Assembly: GCF_003350545.1 (NCBI RefSeq)
Contig: NZ_QQBA01000008.1
Coordinates: 1-64,000 of the forward strand
Length of the DNA: 64,000 bases
Direction: 5' to 3'
Source of the DNA: Flavobacterium glaciei
GTDB taxonomy: Bacteria > Bacteroidota > Bacteroidia > Flavobacteriales > Flavobacteriaceae
Within the stretch, counting starts at the first letter, position 1. Each line of letters starts with the position of its first letter. The notes under the pieces are model-generated. The model was not told the origin of the DNA. It searched no databases and was given only the letters and a program-made list of their open reading frames with translations. Both the position numbers and the translations under genes were made by a program. Below, piece after piece: positions 51,459 to 59,908 of this stretch.

Positions 51459-52040
51459 TTATAGTTTGAAACCATAAGCTAAACGAACTCCAACTTGTCC
51501 AACTCCTCTACCTAAAGAACCGTTACTGTTTAAACGATCAAAATGATTGTAGTGTGTATAGTTCAAAGAAATATCTATGTATTTAGTAGCATAACCGATA
51601 CTTGGAGATAACAACAAAGAAGTTTTGTCTCTAGTATTACTTACGTTACTAGTTGCAAATGCTGCACCAGCTTCACCCATAACATAAAATTGGTCTTCCC
51701 AAATAAATGCTTTGAAACCTGCTTTTGCTGGGATGATACCTAAATCTAAACCTTCTGTTTGACCAGGAAACGTATCAGCTTTGCTTACAAATAAATTAGT
51801 GTAACCTGTAGTCAATGTCAAAGAGTATGTTTTTGATAAATCATATTGTCCTCTTACATCTGCACCAAGTGCTAATTTATATGGGTCATGTACTGAATAT
51901 CCAACATTTGCACCAATACCTAAACGGAAACCTTGATCATAATTTGTTGCGTTGCTAGTTTCTTGTGCTTCTACATTACTAGCAAACATCATTGAGATTG
52001 TAAGTGCTAGTGCGAATTTAATTTTTCCTGCGATTTTCAT
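51459..52040 (-). CDS. Small outer-membrane beta-barrel protein
   Basis: A 193-residue protein with a signal peptide (MKIAGKIKFALALTISMMFASNVEAQ). The mature chain has alternating amphipathic strands such as RLGIGANVGYSVHDPYKLALGADVRGQYDL, YSLTLTTGYTNLF and FYVMGEAGAAFAT, and ends QVGVRLAYGFKL, with a C-terminal hydrophobic pattern typical of barrels inserted by BAM. It resembles OmpX/OmpW-size porin-family barrels (about eight strands). Function is unknown: adhesion, small-molecule entry or structural. A strong -7 box lies 61 bp upstream, so it may be highly expressed. Confidence 0.85.
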   Translation of the reverse strand: MKIAGKIKFALALTISMMFASNVEAQETSNATNYDQGFRLGIGANVGYSVHDPYKLALGADVRGQYDLSKTYSLTLTTGYTNLFVSKADTFPGQTEGLDLGIIPAKAGFKAFIWEDQFYVMGEAGAAFATSNVSNTRDKTSLLLSPSIGYATKYIDISLNYTHYNHFDRLNSNGSLGRGVGQVGVRLAYGFKL

Positions 52041-52101
52041 AATTGTATTTTTTAATATTCTTGTTGTTTTTACGGGTTTTGTTTGGTTAAAAACAACTGT
52101 G

Positions 52102-52109
52102 CAAAAGTA
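52102..52109 (-). promoter_or_regulatory. -7 promoter box of the outer-membrane protein gene
   Basis: TACTTTTG on the minus strand fits TAnnTTTG, 61 bp before the start; the leader contains T- and A-runs. Confidence 0.55.
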
Positions 52110-52236
52110 AGTCCCCCAGTATGTAAAAAGTTATATAATTATGACCATTTGTTATAGAATTCATTGTTTTGTATGTTACTGTAAAAAAACAATTGTTTAA
52201 AGTGCAATACTAACCACACAATTAAAAGCTTCTAAT

Positions 52237-52244
52237 TATCTTTG
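52237..52244 (+). promoter_or_regulatory. -7 promoter box of the MATE gene
   Basis: TATCTTTG fits TAnnTTTG, 19 bp before the GTG start at 52264. Confidence 0.55.
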
Positions 52245-52263
52245 CTATCAAAAAATACTAAAA

Positions 52264-53646
52264 GTGAATTTATCTCAATACTTCAAAGAGTTTTCTTATA
52301 ATATTAAATTAGCGTATCCTGTAGTTTTAGGAATGTTAGGGCATACATTAATAGGAATAGTTGATAATTTCATGGTTGGGAAATTAGGTTCGACTGAATT
52401 GGCTGCAGTTTCGTTAGGAAACAGCTTCATTTTTATAGCTATGTCTTTAGGTATAGGTTTTTCTACAGCGATTACTCCATTAGTTGCTGAGGCTGATGCC
52501 GAAAAAAACGATCAAAAAATCCGTACTACTTTTCACCACGGATTGCTTTTATGTACGGTTTTGGGTGTGGCATTATTTATTTTGACTGTACTGTCTAAAC
52601 AAATTATGTATATCATGCACCAGCCTAAAGAAGTGGTAGAAATGGCTGCTCCGTATATTGATTGGGTTGCATTTTCTTTGATTCCAGTAATTATATATCA
52701 GGGATACAAACAATTTGCTGATGGATTGTCTAAAACAAAGTATTCCATGTATGCTATATTTATGGCAAATGTGGTGCATATCTTTTTTAATTACGTTCTC
52801 ATTTATGGAGTTTGGATTTTTCCAAAACTAGGTATTTTAGGTGCTGCATTAGGAACGGTATTGTCTAGGATAATGATGGTCGTTTTTATGCATTACCTGA
52901 TGAAAACAAATTCAGTGTTAAAAAAATATTTTAAGAATTTTAGTTTCAAAGAAATACGAAAATCAATTCTGAAAAAAATTATTGATATTGGTATGCCTTC
53001 AGCGATGCAAATGTTGTTTGAAGTAACTTTGTTTACCGCTGCTATTTGGCTTTCAGGTTCTTTAGGAAAAAATAGTCAAGCGGCTAATCAGATTGCGCTT
53101 ATTCTGGCATCCTCCACATTTATGGTAGCAATGGGTTTGAGTGTTACTGCAATGATCCGAGTGAGCCATTGCAAAGGAATAAACGATTATAAAAAATTGA
53201 TTGTTGTAGCACGTTCTATTTTTCTCTTGGCCATTATATTAGAAACAATCTTTGCGATAATATTTGTGGCATTTCATAATTTTTTACCGCATTTATTCTT
53301 AAATATGAGCGATTCGGCTCAAATGCTGGATAACGAAGAAATCATCTTAATCACTTCTAAACTGCTATTGATTGCGGCTATTTTCCAAATTTCAGATGGA
53401 ATTCAAGTAGTTGTCTTAGGAGCGTTACGTGGTTTGCAGGATGTAAAAATCCCAATGTACATAACATTTGTAGCCTATTGGGTTATTGGATTTCCTATTT
53501 CTTATTATTTAGGAAAATACACAGAACTGAAAGCCGTTGGAATCTGGATAGGACTTTTAGCAGGATTAACAGCTGCCGCTTTATTTTTGTATATTCGCTT
53601 TGCGAGATTGACAAAAAGGTTGGTGATGCAAAACGAGAATAAATAA
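52264..53646 (+). CDS. MATE-family efflux transporter, NorM-type
   Basis: A 460-residue inner-membrane transporter with 12 predicted helices arranged as two halves. Family hallmarks: YPVVLGMLGHTLIGIVDNFMVGKLGSTELAAVSLGNSF near residue 20 and the matching second-half segment IDIGMPSAMQMLFEVTLFTAAIWLSGSLGKNSQAANQIAL near 240. Members export cationic drugs and dyes by sodium or proton antiport. The substrate is unknown. The start is GTG, 19 bp after a -7 box. A small acidic protein gene follows after 28 bp, probably in the same transcript. Confidence 0.93.
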   Translation: MNLSQYFKEFSYNIKLAYPVVLGMLGHTLIGIVDNFMVGKLGSTELAAVSLGNSFIFIAMSLGIGFSTAITPLVAEADAEKNDQKIRTTFHHGLLLCTVLGVALFILTVLSKQIMYIMHQPKEVVEMAAPYIDWVAFSLIPVIIYQGYKQFADGLSKTKYSMYAIFMANVVHIFFNYVLIYGVWIFPKLGILGAALGTVLSRIMMVVFMHYLMKTNSVLKKYFKNFSFKEIRKSILKKIIDIGMPSAMQMLFEVTLFTAAIWLSGSLGKNSQAANQIALILASSTFMVAMGLSVTAMIRVSHCKGINDYKKLIVVARSIFLLAIILETIFAIIFVAFHNFLPHLFLNMSDSAQMLDNEEIILITSKLLLIAAIFQISDGIQVVVLGALRGLQDVKIPMYITFVAYWVIGFPISYYLGKYTELKAVGIWIGLLAGLTAAALFLYIRFARLTKRLVMQNENK

Positions 53647-53674
53647 AACAATAAATTACTTAAATATTAAATTC

Positions 53675-53905
53675 ATGGAATTACCAAAATTTTTACTAGG
53701 CGATAATACTGATTTTCCCGAAGATATTTTCATCATACATCTTGATTACCCTAGATTTATCATTAATCTTAAAGATGATGAGGTAGAATTTATGGAAGAA
53801 GCTGAAGATCTAGACGAGGCAGAATTAAATACAGAAATGGAAGGATTAATCGTTCTTGCCAATGAGTTTTATGACCGAGAAATGGAGCGCTACGAGAAAG
53901 AGTAA
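53675..53905 (+). CDS. Small acidic protein of unknown function
   Basis: A 76-residue, strongly acidic protein (MELPKFLLGDNTDFPEDIFIIHLDYPRFIINLKDDE...). It has an N-terminal strand pair followed by an acidic helix with EEAEDLDEAELNTEMEGLIVLANEFYDREMERYEKE. No motif, signal or membrane segment. I recall similar short proteins from other Flavobacteriia genomes but know no function. It is 28 bp downstream of the MATE gene and convergent with meaB, 2 bp from its stop. Confidence 0.75.
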   Translation: MELPKFLLGDNTDFPEDIFIIHLDYPRFIINLKDDEVEFMEEAEDLDEAELNTEMEGLIVLANEFYDREMERYEKE

Positions 53906-53907
53906 GT

Positions 53908-54996
53908 TTATTTTTTAAAATACTTTTCCAACAAACTTACAGCAGCTGCAAAAGGTGACAATTCATCATTTTGCACTGCTTTTTTATTTTTTTCTATCAA
54001 TTCGATAATTTCTGGATGGTTGTAGAAATTTGATTTCAGTTGCTCATTAATCGTTTCCAACATCCAATATTGGTTTTGTTCTTTGCGCTTTGTAAAAAAG
54101 TAATTATTGCCTTTTGTCAGTTCCAGAAATTTCTGAATCGTTTCCCAAACATTGGATATTCCTTCATGGGTAATAGCGCTACAGGCAGCAGTTGTAGGAG
54201 TCCAACCTGATTTTTTGGCTGGAAAAAGATGTAAAGCTCTATTGAATTCTAATTTGGCAAGATTAGCTCTTTTGATATTATCGCCATCGGCTTTGTTGAT
54301 GACAATAGCATCTGCCATTTCCATAATGCCACGTTTAATGCCTTGCAATTCGTCACCGGCGCCAGATATTTTTAACAGCAAGAAAAAATCAACCATACTG
54401 TGAACGGCGGTTTCGCTTTGGCCTACGCCAACGGTTTCAATAATAATGGTATCAAAACCAGCAGCTTCGCAAAGCGTTATGGTTTCACGGGTTTTACGAG
54501 CCACACCACCTAATGTTTCTCCTGAAGCAGATGGTCGTATAAAAGCATTTTTATCTTTAACGAGTTCTTCCATTCGGGTTTTATCGCCCAAAATACTTCC
54601 ATGCGAAATCGTGCTACTGGGATCAACAGCAAGTACGGCTACTTTTTTTCCTAAACCGGTCAGGTATTTTCCAAAAGCTTCAATAAAAGTGCTTTTCCCA
54701 ACGCCTGGTACGCCGGTAATCCCTATTCTTACGGATTTATTGGCATAAGGCAAGCAGGCATTTATCACTTCATTGGCTTTAGCTAAATGATTGACATTAG
54801 TGCTTTCGACTAAAGTAATCGCACGGCTAAGTGCAGTAATATTTTCGTCTAAAATTCCTTCAACAAGTTCTTTTGCCGAAGGTTGTATTTTTCTAAAACG
54901 CTGAATATTCCCTACAGATGTGGCACTAATAATCTCTGGAGCTTGAATTCCTGGTTTTTCGTTTAAAGCGCTTGGATGGTGTTTTTTATTTGACAA
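53908..54996 (-). CDS. meaB: Methylmalonyl-CoA mutase-associated GTPase MeaB
   Basis: A 362-residue G3E-type P-loop GTPase that protects and repairs methylmalonyl-CoA mutase and gates B12 delivery. Walker A GITGVPGVGKSTFIEAFG near residue 95, then VAVLAVDPSSTISHGSILGDKTRM near 115, IETVGVGQSETAVHSMVDFFLLL near 190 (the switch region) and NKADGDN near 237. The N-terminal helical arm and the C-terminal dimerisation arm are both present. The only codon giving the expected N-terminus (MSNKKHHPSALNEK) is a TTG at 54996. It belongs functionally to mutA/mutB, 33 kb away. Confidence 0.95.
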   Translation of the reverse strand: MSNKKHHPSALNEKPGIQAPEIISATSVGNIQRFRKIQPSAKELVEGILDENITALSRAITLVESTNVNHLAKANEVINACLPYANKSVRIGITGVPGVGKSTFIEAFGKYLTGLGKKVAVLAVDPSSTISHGSILGDKTRMEELVKDKNAFIRPSASGETLGGVARKTRETITLCEAAGFDTIIIETVGVGQSETAVHSMVDFFLLLKISGAGDELQGIKRGIMEMADAIVINKADGDNIKRANLAKLEFNRALHLFPAKKSGWTPTTAACSAITHEGISNVWETIQKFLELTKGNNYFFTKRKEQNQYWMLETINEQLKSNFYNHPEIIELIEKNKKAVQNDELSPFAAAVSLLEKYFKK

Positions 54997-55149
54997 AACT
55001 ATTTTTTAGAATAGTAAAAATAATAAAAAACTATCTTGAATAGACGGTCATTTTCTTAAAATATCATTTCATTTTGATGGTTCCTCTTTTGCAGAGGATA
55101 AATCACAAATTTTATTTTTTTTGAATTCATTTTATTTCTCATTAGTCAA

Positions 55150-55157
55150 TATCTTTG
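55150..55157 (+). promoter_or_regulatory. -7 promoter box of the AEC gene, leaderless type
   Basis: TATCTTTG fits TAnnTTTG; only 7 nt separate it from the ATG at 55165, so the mRNA leader would be about 0-3 nt. Confidence 0.55.
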
Positions 55158-55164
55158 CGATATT

Positions 55165-56076
55165 ATGACCAACTTCATCCTAATTTTTGTTTTCCTATTC
55201 CTTGGAATTGTATTCCAAAATATAAAGGGGTTTCCGGTAACTATTTACAAGTTATTAAACAAGATTGTTATTTACATCTGTCTTCCAGCGCTGGCTTTAT
55301 ATTATATTCCAAAAATAAAATGGAGTAACGAATTGTTATTTCCAATTGGAGTTGCATGGATTGGTTTTATTATTTCCTTTTTCTTTTTTAGTTTTTTAGG
55401 CAGCAAATTTGGTTGGTCTAAAAAGCTTACAGGTTGTTTAATTTTAACGGCCGGTTTAGGAAATACCTCCTTTTTAGGTTTTCCAATAATTGAAGCTTTA
55501 TACGGTGAGGAAGGTTTGAAAACGGCAATTCTGGTTGATCAACCTGGTTCTTTTGTGGTACTTTCTACCTTAGGAATTTTAGTGGCAACTGTATATTCTA
55601 GTGGGAACCCAAATGGTTTTCAAATCGCCAAAAAAATTCTTTTATTTCCGCCATTTATAACTTTTTTGATTGCTTGTTTGATGAATGGTTTTAATGTCGA
55701 TTTACATGGATACGTGCAGCTTTTGCTGCAAAAACTAGGAAGTGGAGTAACACCTTTGGCTTTGCTTTCTGTTGGTTTGCAACTGCGCTTTGACCGGAAT
55801 AGCTTGCATTGGAGGTTCTTAGGATTGGGTCTGTTGTACAAATTAATACTGACTCCGGCTCTTATTTATGTGTTGTATGTTGTAATTTTGCAACAACATT
55901 CTAAAATTATTCAGGTTGCTATAATGGAGTCAGCGATGGCGCCCATGATTACCGCATGTATTTTAGCCTCTACCCACGGTTTAAAGCCCCGTTTAAGTAG
56001 TATGATGATTGGTTATGGAATCCCATTATCGTTTATTACTTTGTTATTTTGGTATTTTGTGGTTCAATATGCTTAA
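55165..56076 (+). CDS. AEC-family transporter
   Basis: A 303-residue inner-membrane protein with about ten hydrophobic helices in two five-helix repeats, as in the auxin efflux carrier (AEC) family. Characteristic segments are KIVIYICLPALALYYIPK near residue 34, LTAGLGNTSFLGFPIIEALYGEEG near 95 and its counterpart MESAMAPMITACILASTHGL near 255. Members transport malate, other organic acids or amino acids. The substrate is unknown. It is followed by an MFS gene with a 55-bp gap on the same strand. Its start lies only 7 nt from the -7 box. Confidence 0.88.
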   Translation: MTNFILIFVFLFLGIVFQNIKGFPVTIYKLLNKIVIYICLPALALYYIPKIKWSNELLFPIGVAWIGFIISFFFFSFLGSKFGWSKKLTGCLILTAGLGNTSFLGFPIIEALYGEEGLKTAILVDQPGSFVVLSTLGILVATVYSSGNPNGFQIAKKILLFPPFITFLIACLMNGFNVDLHGYVQLLLQKLGSGVTPLALLSVGLQLRFDRNSLHWRFLGLGLLYKLILTPALIYVLYVVILQQHSKIIQVAIMESAMAPMITACILASTHGLKPRLSSMMIGYGIPLSFITLLFWYFVVQYA

Positions 56077-56131
56077 GATTTAAATACCGATTAAAAACCA
56101 ATATTTAGTAATATGTTTTTTATTTAAAAAT

Positions 56132-57343
56132 ATGAATTCATCTCTTGATACTGCATCAAAAACAGAAACAACTCCTATTGCACAGCAAACCGTTTATTCT
56201 ATATTATTTTCGATAGCATTTGCCCATTTATTAAATGATTTGTTACAAGCCGTAATTCCGGCAGCGTATCCTATTTTAAAAGAAAATTTTAATTTAACAT
56301 TCACACAAATTGGTTTAATCACTTTGTCATATCAATTGGCGGCTTCCATATTACAGCCCTTAGTTGGTTTGTATACTGATAAAAGACCAAAACCTTTTTC
56401 TCAAATTTTCGGAATGCTGTTTACTTTATCTGGAATAGTATGTTTATCCTACGCTTCCAGTTTTGAAATGATTATAATTTCGGTAGTTTTGGTCGGAATT
56501 GGTTCTTCTATTTTTCATCCAGAAGCTTCCCGAATCTCCTTTTTGGCTTCTGGTGGAAAGCGTGGTTTGGCACAATCCATCTTTCAGTTAGGAGGGAATG
56601 CCGGAACAGCCATCGGACCTTTGTTAGTAGCCTTAATTGTAGTTCCTAATTCGCAATATTACATCATTTGGTTTGTGGTCGTTGCCATCATCGGATTGAT
56701 TGTCTTGAGTAGAATTGCACTTTGGTACCAAAACCATTTAAGTTTAAGAAGTGCAAAGAAAGCCGTAATCGATTTGCCTAATTTATCCCAAAAAAAGATT
56801 GTCATCTCAGTGGTAATTTTGCTGGTTTTGATTTTTTCAAAATTCTTTTACATGGCGAGTATGTCTAGTTATTTCACCTTTTATTTAATCGAAAAATTTG
56901 GATTGTCGGTTCAGGAGGCGCAATTTCATTTGGTTTTATTTTTAGCATCTTGTGCCATTGGAACTTTAATTGGTGGGCCATTAGGTGATAAATTCGGAAG
57001 GAAATATGTGATTTGGTTTTCAGTCTTGGGAGCAGCGCCTTTCACATTATTGTTGCCGTATGTTGATTTGTTTTGGACAGGCGTTTTGTCGGTCGTAATT
57101 GGAATTGTAATCTCCTCTGCATTTCCGGCAATCTTGGTTTATGCGCAAGAATTATTGCCTAAAAAACTCGGAATGGTTTCTGGTCTTTTCTATGGTTTTG
57201 CCTTTGGAATGGGCGGTTTGGGTTCCGCTTTATTGGGTAATCTTGCCGATCACACCAGTATAACGTACGTGTATTATCTTTGTGCCTATTTGCCTTTGAT
57301 AGGGATTATAGCGCTCTTTTTGCCTAATCTAAAGAAAAAATAA
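56132..57343 (+). CDS. MFS transporter, fosmidomycin-resistance type (Fsr-like)
   Basis: A 403-residue major facilitator with 12 TM helices. It starts with a soluble segment, then SIAFAHLLNDLLQAVIPAAYPILKENFNLTFTQIGLITLSYQL (residues about 26-68), a hallmark of the Fsr family, DKRPKPFSQIFGM as the TM2-3 loop, and SIFHPEASRISFLASGGKRGLAQSIFQLGGNAGTAIGPL near residue 130. Relatives export fosmidomycin and other compounds. The native substrate is unknown. It follows the AEC gene, perhaps in one unit. A hairpin repeat lies just after it. Confidence 0.9.
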   Translation: MNSSLDTASKTETTPIAQQTVYSILFSIAFAHLLNDLLQAVIPAAYPILKENFNLTFTQIGLITLSYQLAASILQPLVGLYTDKRPKPFSQIFGMLFTLSGIVCLSYASSFEMIIISVVLVGIGSSIFHPEASRISFLASGGKRGLAQSIFQLGGNAGTAIGPLLVALIVVPNSQYYIIWFVVVAIIGLIVLSRIALWYQNHLSLRSAKKAVIDLPNLSQKKIVISVVILLVLIFSKFFYMASMSSYFTFYLIEKFGLSVQEAQFHLVLFLASCAIGTLIGGPLGDKFGRKYVIWFSVLGAAPFTLLLPYVDLFWTGVLSVVIGIVISSAFPAILVYAQELLPKKLGMVSGLFYGFAFGMGGLGSALLGNLADHTSITYVYYLCAYLPLIGIIALFLPNLKKK

Positions 57344-57353
57344 TACTTCTTTT

Positions 57354-57460
57354 TAGGAGCTGTTTCCTGCTCTTCACTATATTCCCGATTAATAAAAACT
57401 ACGGCTGAAAAAGCCTTGTTTTTCTAAATCGGGAGATGCTGTTGCGATCAGGGCTAGGGC
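57354..57460 (+). repeat. AGGAGC...GGGCTA hairpin element, copy 4
   Basis: Starts TAGGAGCTGTTTCCTGCTCT and ends GCGATCAGGGCTAGGGC. The private core hairpin is CCCGATT-AATAAAAACTACGGCT paired with AGCCTTGTTTTTCTAAATCGGG. It sits 10 bp after the MFS stop codon and may double as its terminator. Confidence 0.85.
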
Positions 57461-57582
57461 ATTTCGTTTCCTGATTGCTTTCTGTTTTCCGTAAACATTA
57501 GTACAACTTTAAGATTAGTTTTCTCCTTTATTGCTTTTATTTCAATACCTTACAATGTTACTAATCAATAAATTAAATTACT

Positions 57583-58221
57583 ATGGCAACAGTACGATTA
57601 GGCGATATTGCTCCTGATTTTGAAGCAGAAACGTCACAAGGAAAAATAAAATTTCATGAATGGTTAGGAGATTCTTGGGGAGTTCTATTCTCTCATCCTG
57701 CTGATTTTACACCTGTTTGCACCACCGAGTTAGGAACAGTTGCGAATTATTATCCTGAATTTGAAAAACGAAATGTAAAAGTTATCGCATTGAGTGTTGA
57801 TGGTGTAGATTCGCACATGGAGTGGATTAAGGATATTAATGAAACTCAAAATACAACTGTAAATTTCCCAATAATTGCTGACGAAGACAAGCATATTGCT
57901 GAACTATATGATATGATTCACCCCAACGCGAGTGAGAGTTTCACGGTTCGTTCGGTTTTTATTATCGGACCTGATAAGAAAATAAAATTAACGTTAACCT
58001 ATCCGGCATCAACAGGAAGAAATTTCGATGAATTATTGCGTGTAATAGACAGTTTACAATTGACAGCTAATTATAGCGTAGCAACGCCAGCAAACTGGAA
58101 AGATGGGGATGAGGTGGTAATCTCGACCTCGATTAAGGACGAAGATATTGCAGCTAAATTTCCAAAAGGATACGAAAGAGTAAAACCCTATTTAAGAATG
58201 ACACCACAGCCTAATAAGTAG
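57583..58221 (+). CDS. 1-Cys peroxiredoxin (Prx6 type)
   Basis: A 212-residue thiol peroxidase that reduces hydrogen peroxide and organic hydroperoxides. The catalytic Cys lies in SHPADFTPVCTTELG near residue 47 (P-x-x-x-T/S-x-x-C). The protein contains no other Cys, which marks it as 1-Cys. The C-terminal extension (TPANWKDGDEVVISTSIKDEDIAAKFPKGYERVKPYLRMTPQ) is typical for Prx6 proteins. Cytosolic. It is a single-gene unit with a strong terminator; no OxyR or reductase gene is adjacent, so its electron donor is unknown. Confidence 0.95.
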   Translation: MATVRLGDIAPDFEAETSQGKIKFHEWLGDSWGVLFSHPADFTPVCTTELGTVANYYPEFEKRNVKVIALSVDGVDSHMEWIKDINETQNTTVNFPIIADEDKHIAELYDMIHPNASESFTVRSVFIIGPDKKIKLTLTYPASTGRNFDELLRVIDSLQLTANYSVATPANWKDGDEVVISTSIKDEDIAAKFPKGYERVKPYLRMTPQPNK

Positions 58222-58241
58222 TAATTTTTAGTTTATCTTTT

Positions 58242-58289
58242 AAATAGAAAAGCAGAATGAATTTATTTTTCATTCTGCTTTTCTATTTC
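58242..58289. terminator. Bidirectional terminator after the peroxiredoxin gene
   Basis: AAATAGAAAAGCAGAATGAA ... TTCATTCTGCTTTTCTATTT, a near-perfect 20-bp stem between convergent genes. Confidence 0.9.
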
Positions 58290-58306
58290 GTCAAAAGTTT
58301 AATGCT

Positions 58307-59188
58307 TTACTTCTTATTCGTAATTAATAACCCGGAAATAATGATTCCCATGCTTATGATCTGGGTTAGTAAAATGTCTTGGTTAAGAAAAAAATAAGCC
58401 AGAATTCCACTGAAAACGGGAATCAAATAATAAATTAAAGCTGTTTTTGACGTCCCAATTAACCGAATGGCCTCGTTCCATAAATAAAATGAAATTAAGG
58501 AAGCGCAAACGCCAACGTATGTGGTTACCAGAAATGTTTTGGTGTCAAAAATCACTTTTTTATAATAAAGGTGTTCATACAGATAAAATGGAAACAGTAA
58601 AATTGTACCAATAACAAAAACACTGAACAAAAATACTTTTGGACTTAATTCATTTGGTTTTTGTCGCACTAATATCGTGTAATAAGCAAAAAAGAAGCAA
58701 GCTAATAGCATTAATAAATCCCCAATGGTGAAGTTAATATGCAGTAATGCGTCTAATGAACCTTTAGAAATAAGAACAAGCACTCCTGTGATTATGGTTG
58801 CAATTCCTACTATTTTTATATTGGATACTTTCTCTTTAAAAATAATTCTGGATAGTACAACAATAAATAACGGAATCGAAATGGCGATTAACGATAAGTT
58901 GACTGCACTTGTTGTTTTTCCTGCAAAGTATATCAGCGTATTAAAAATAGTGATGCCTAATATTGCTGTAAGCGTAAGATAACGAATGTGTTTTTTTACG
59001 ATTTTAAAATTTTCAATAGTGCTTTTTATAGCAAATGGAGCCAAAACAATACAAGCAACTGTCCATCTCCAAAAAGCCAATCCAACAGGTGGAATGTGTT
59101 CTTTTATGCCACTGGCAATTACCATATTTACGGACCATAACAAGGTAGCGAATAAGGCAAATAAAACTCCTTTAGTCGTATTGCTCAT
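58307..59188 (-). CDS. EamA/DMT-family transporter
   Basis: A 293-residue inner-membrane protein with ten TM helices built from two EamA repeats. The first repeat starts GVLFALFATLLWSVNMVIASGIKEHIPPVGLAFWRWTVACIVLAPFA and ends VNLSLIAISIPLFIVVLSRIIFKEKVS. The second starts GDLLMLLACFFFAYYTILVRQKP and ends SKTALIYYLIPVFSGILAYFFLNQ. Members export amino acids, nucleosides or other metabolites; the substrate is unknown. Its ATG overlaps the stop codon of the upstream NUDIX gene (TAATG), so the two are translationally coupled. Confidence 0.9.
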   Translation of the reverse strand: MSNTTKGVLFALFATLLWSVNMVIASGIKEHIPPVGLAFWRWTVACIVLAPFAIKSTIENFKIVKKHIRYLTLTAILGITIFNTLIYFAGKTTSAVNLSLIAISIPLFIVVLSRIIFKEKVSNIKIVGIATIITGVLVLISKGSLDALLHINFTIGDLLMLLACFFFAYYTILVRQKPNELSPKVFLFSVFVIGTILLFPFYLYEHLYYKKVIFDTKTFLVTTYVGVCASLISFYLWNEAIRLIGTSKTALIYYLIPVFSGILAYFFLNQDILLTQIISMGIIISGLLITNKK

Positions 59189-59769
59189 TAAACTAAATTA
59201 TGAATTTTGGCGTACTGTAATAAAATAATCGTTTTTGCGTCTTGCATTTGACCAGATTCAATCATAGCATACGCTTCGTCGAAAGGCATTTCCATTACAT
59301 CTATATTTTCTTCTTCATGTGCTACTCCGCCACCGTCGCTAACTTTCATAGATTCATCGTATTCACCAACAAATAAATATAAAATTTCAGTTACAGCACC
59401 TGGCGACATATACGTTTCCATCACCTTTTTGACCTTAGAAATACGATACCCTGTTTCTTCTTCAGTTTCTCGAATGATACATTGCTCCGGATTGTCAGCG
59501 TCCAAAAGTCCGGCACAAACCTCAATCATCATTCCGGTTTCATTTGCGTTAAGATACGTTGGCAAGCGAAACTGACGTGTTAGAATAACTGTTTTTTGCT
59601 GAGTATTATAAAGTAAAATTGCAGCTCCATTTCCTCTGTCGTAGACTTCTCTTTTTTGGGTAATCCAAGAGTCGTCTTTTTTTTGATAGTCAAAAGTTAC
59701 CTTGTTTAAGATATACCAATTGTCTGAGAGTAATTCGGTTTTTTGTATTTTGATAATTGGGTTTTTCAT
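59188..59769 (-). CDS. NUDIX hydrolase, GDP-mannose/ADP-sugar pyrophosphatase type (NudK-like)
   Basis: A 193-residue cytosolic pyrophosphohydrolase. The Nudix box is in [33 protein letters not shown] near residues 87-118, matching G-x5-E-x7-R-E-x-x-E-E-x-G, with Asp (D) in place of the first Glu's neighbour. Its N-terminal part, [32 protein letters not shown], and the later [21 protein letters not shown] are typical for NudK, which splits GDP-mannose. The actual substrate is not certain. It ends with TAA overlapping the ATG of an EamA transporter. Confidence 0.88.
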   Translation of the reverse strand: MKNPIIKIQKTELLSDNWYILNKVTFDYQKKDDSWITQKREVYDRGNGAAILLYNTQQKTVILTRQFRLPTYLNANETGMMIEVCAGLLDADNPEQCIIRETEEETGYRISKVKKVMETYMSPGAVTEILYLFVGEYDESMKVSDGGGVAHEEENIDVMEMPFDEAYAMIESGQMQDAKTIILLQYAKIHNLV

Positions 59770-59827
59770 GGATGTATTGAAAGTATTTTTTTTCTGTTTA
59801 AGTAGAAAATTATTAGTAAAAAAGAAT

Positions 59828-59869
59828 CCAGTCTCGACTCCCTTTCCTTTGGAGAGGGTTGGGGAGTGG
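59828..59869 (-). repeat. CTCCCCAACCCTCTCC repeat, half element
   Basis: On the minus strand it reads CCACTCCCCAACCCTCTCCA and continues to GAGACTGG. It resembles the left arm of the MITE-like element at 21868-21973, including the GAG-A-CT-GG end. It lies between the NUDIX start and the purA terminator. Confidence 0.6.
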
Positions 59870-59878
59870 AAAAAAAAA

Positions 59879-59901
59879 CGTCCCGATTTATCGGGACGTT
59901 T
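59879..59901 (-). terminator. Terminator of purA
   Basis: ACGTCCCGAT / ATCGGGACGT hairpin, GC-rich, followed on the minus strand by TTTTTTTT. Confidence 0.92.
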
Positions 59902-59908
59902 CGTAATC

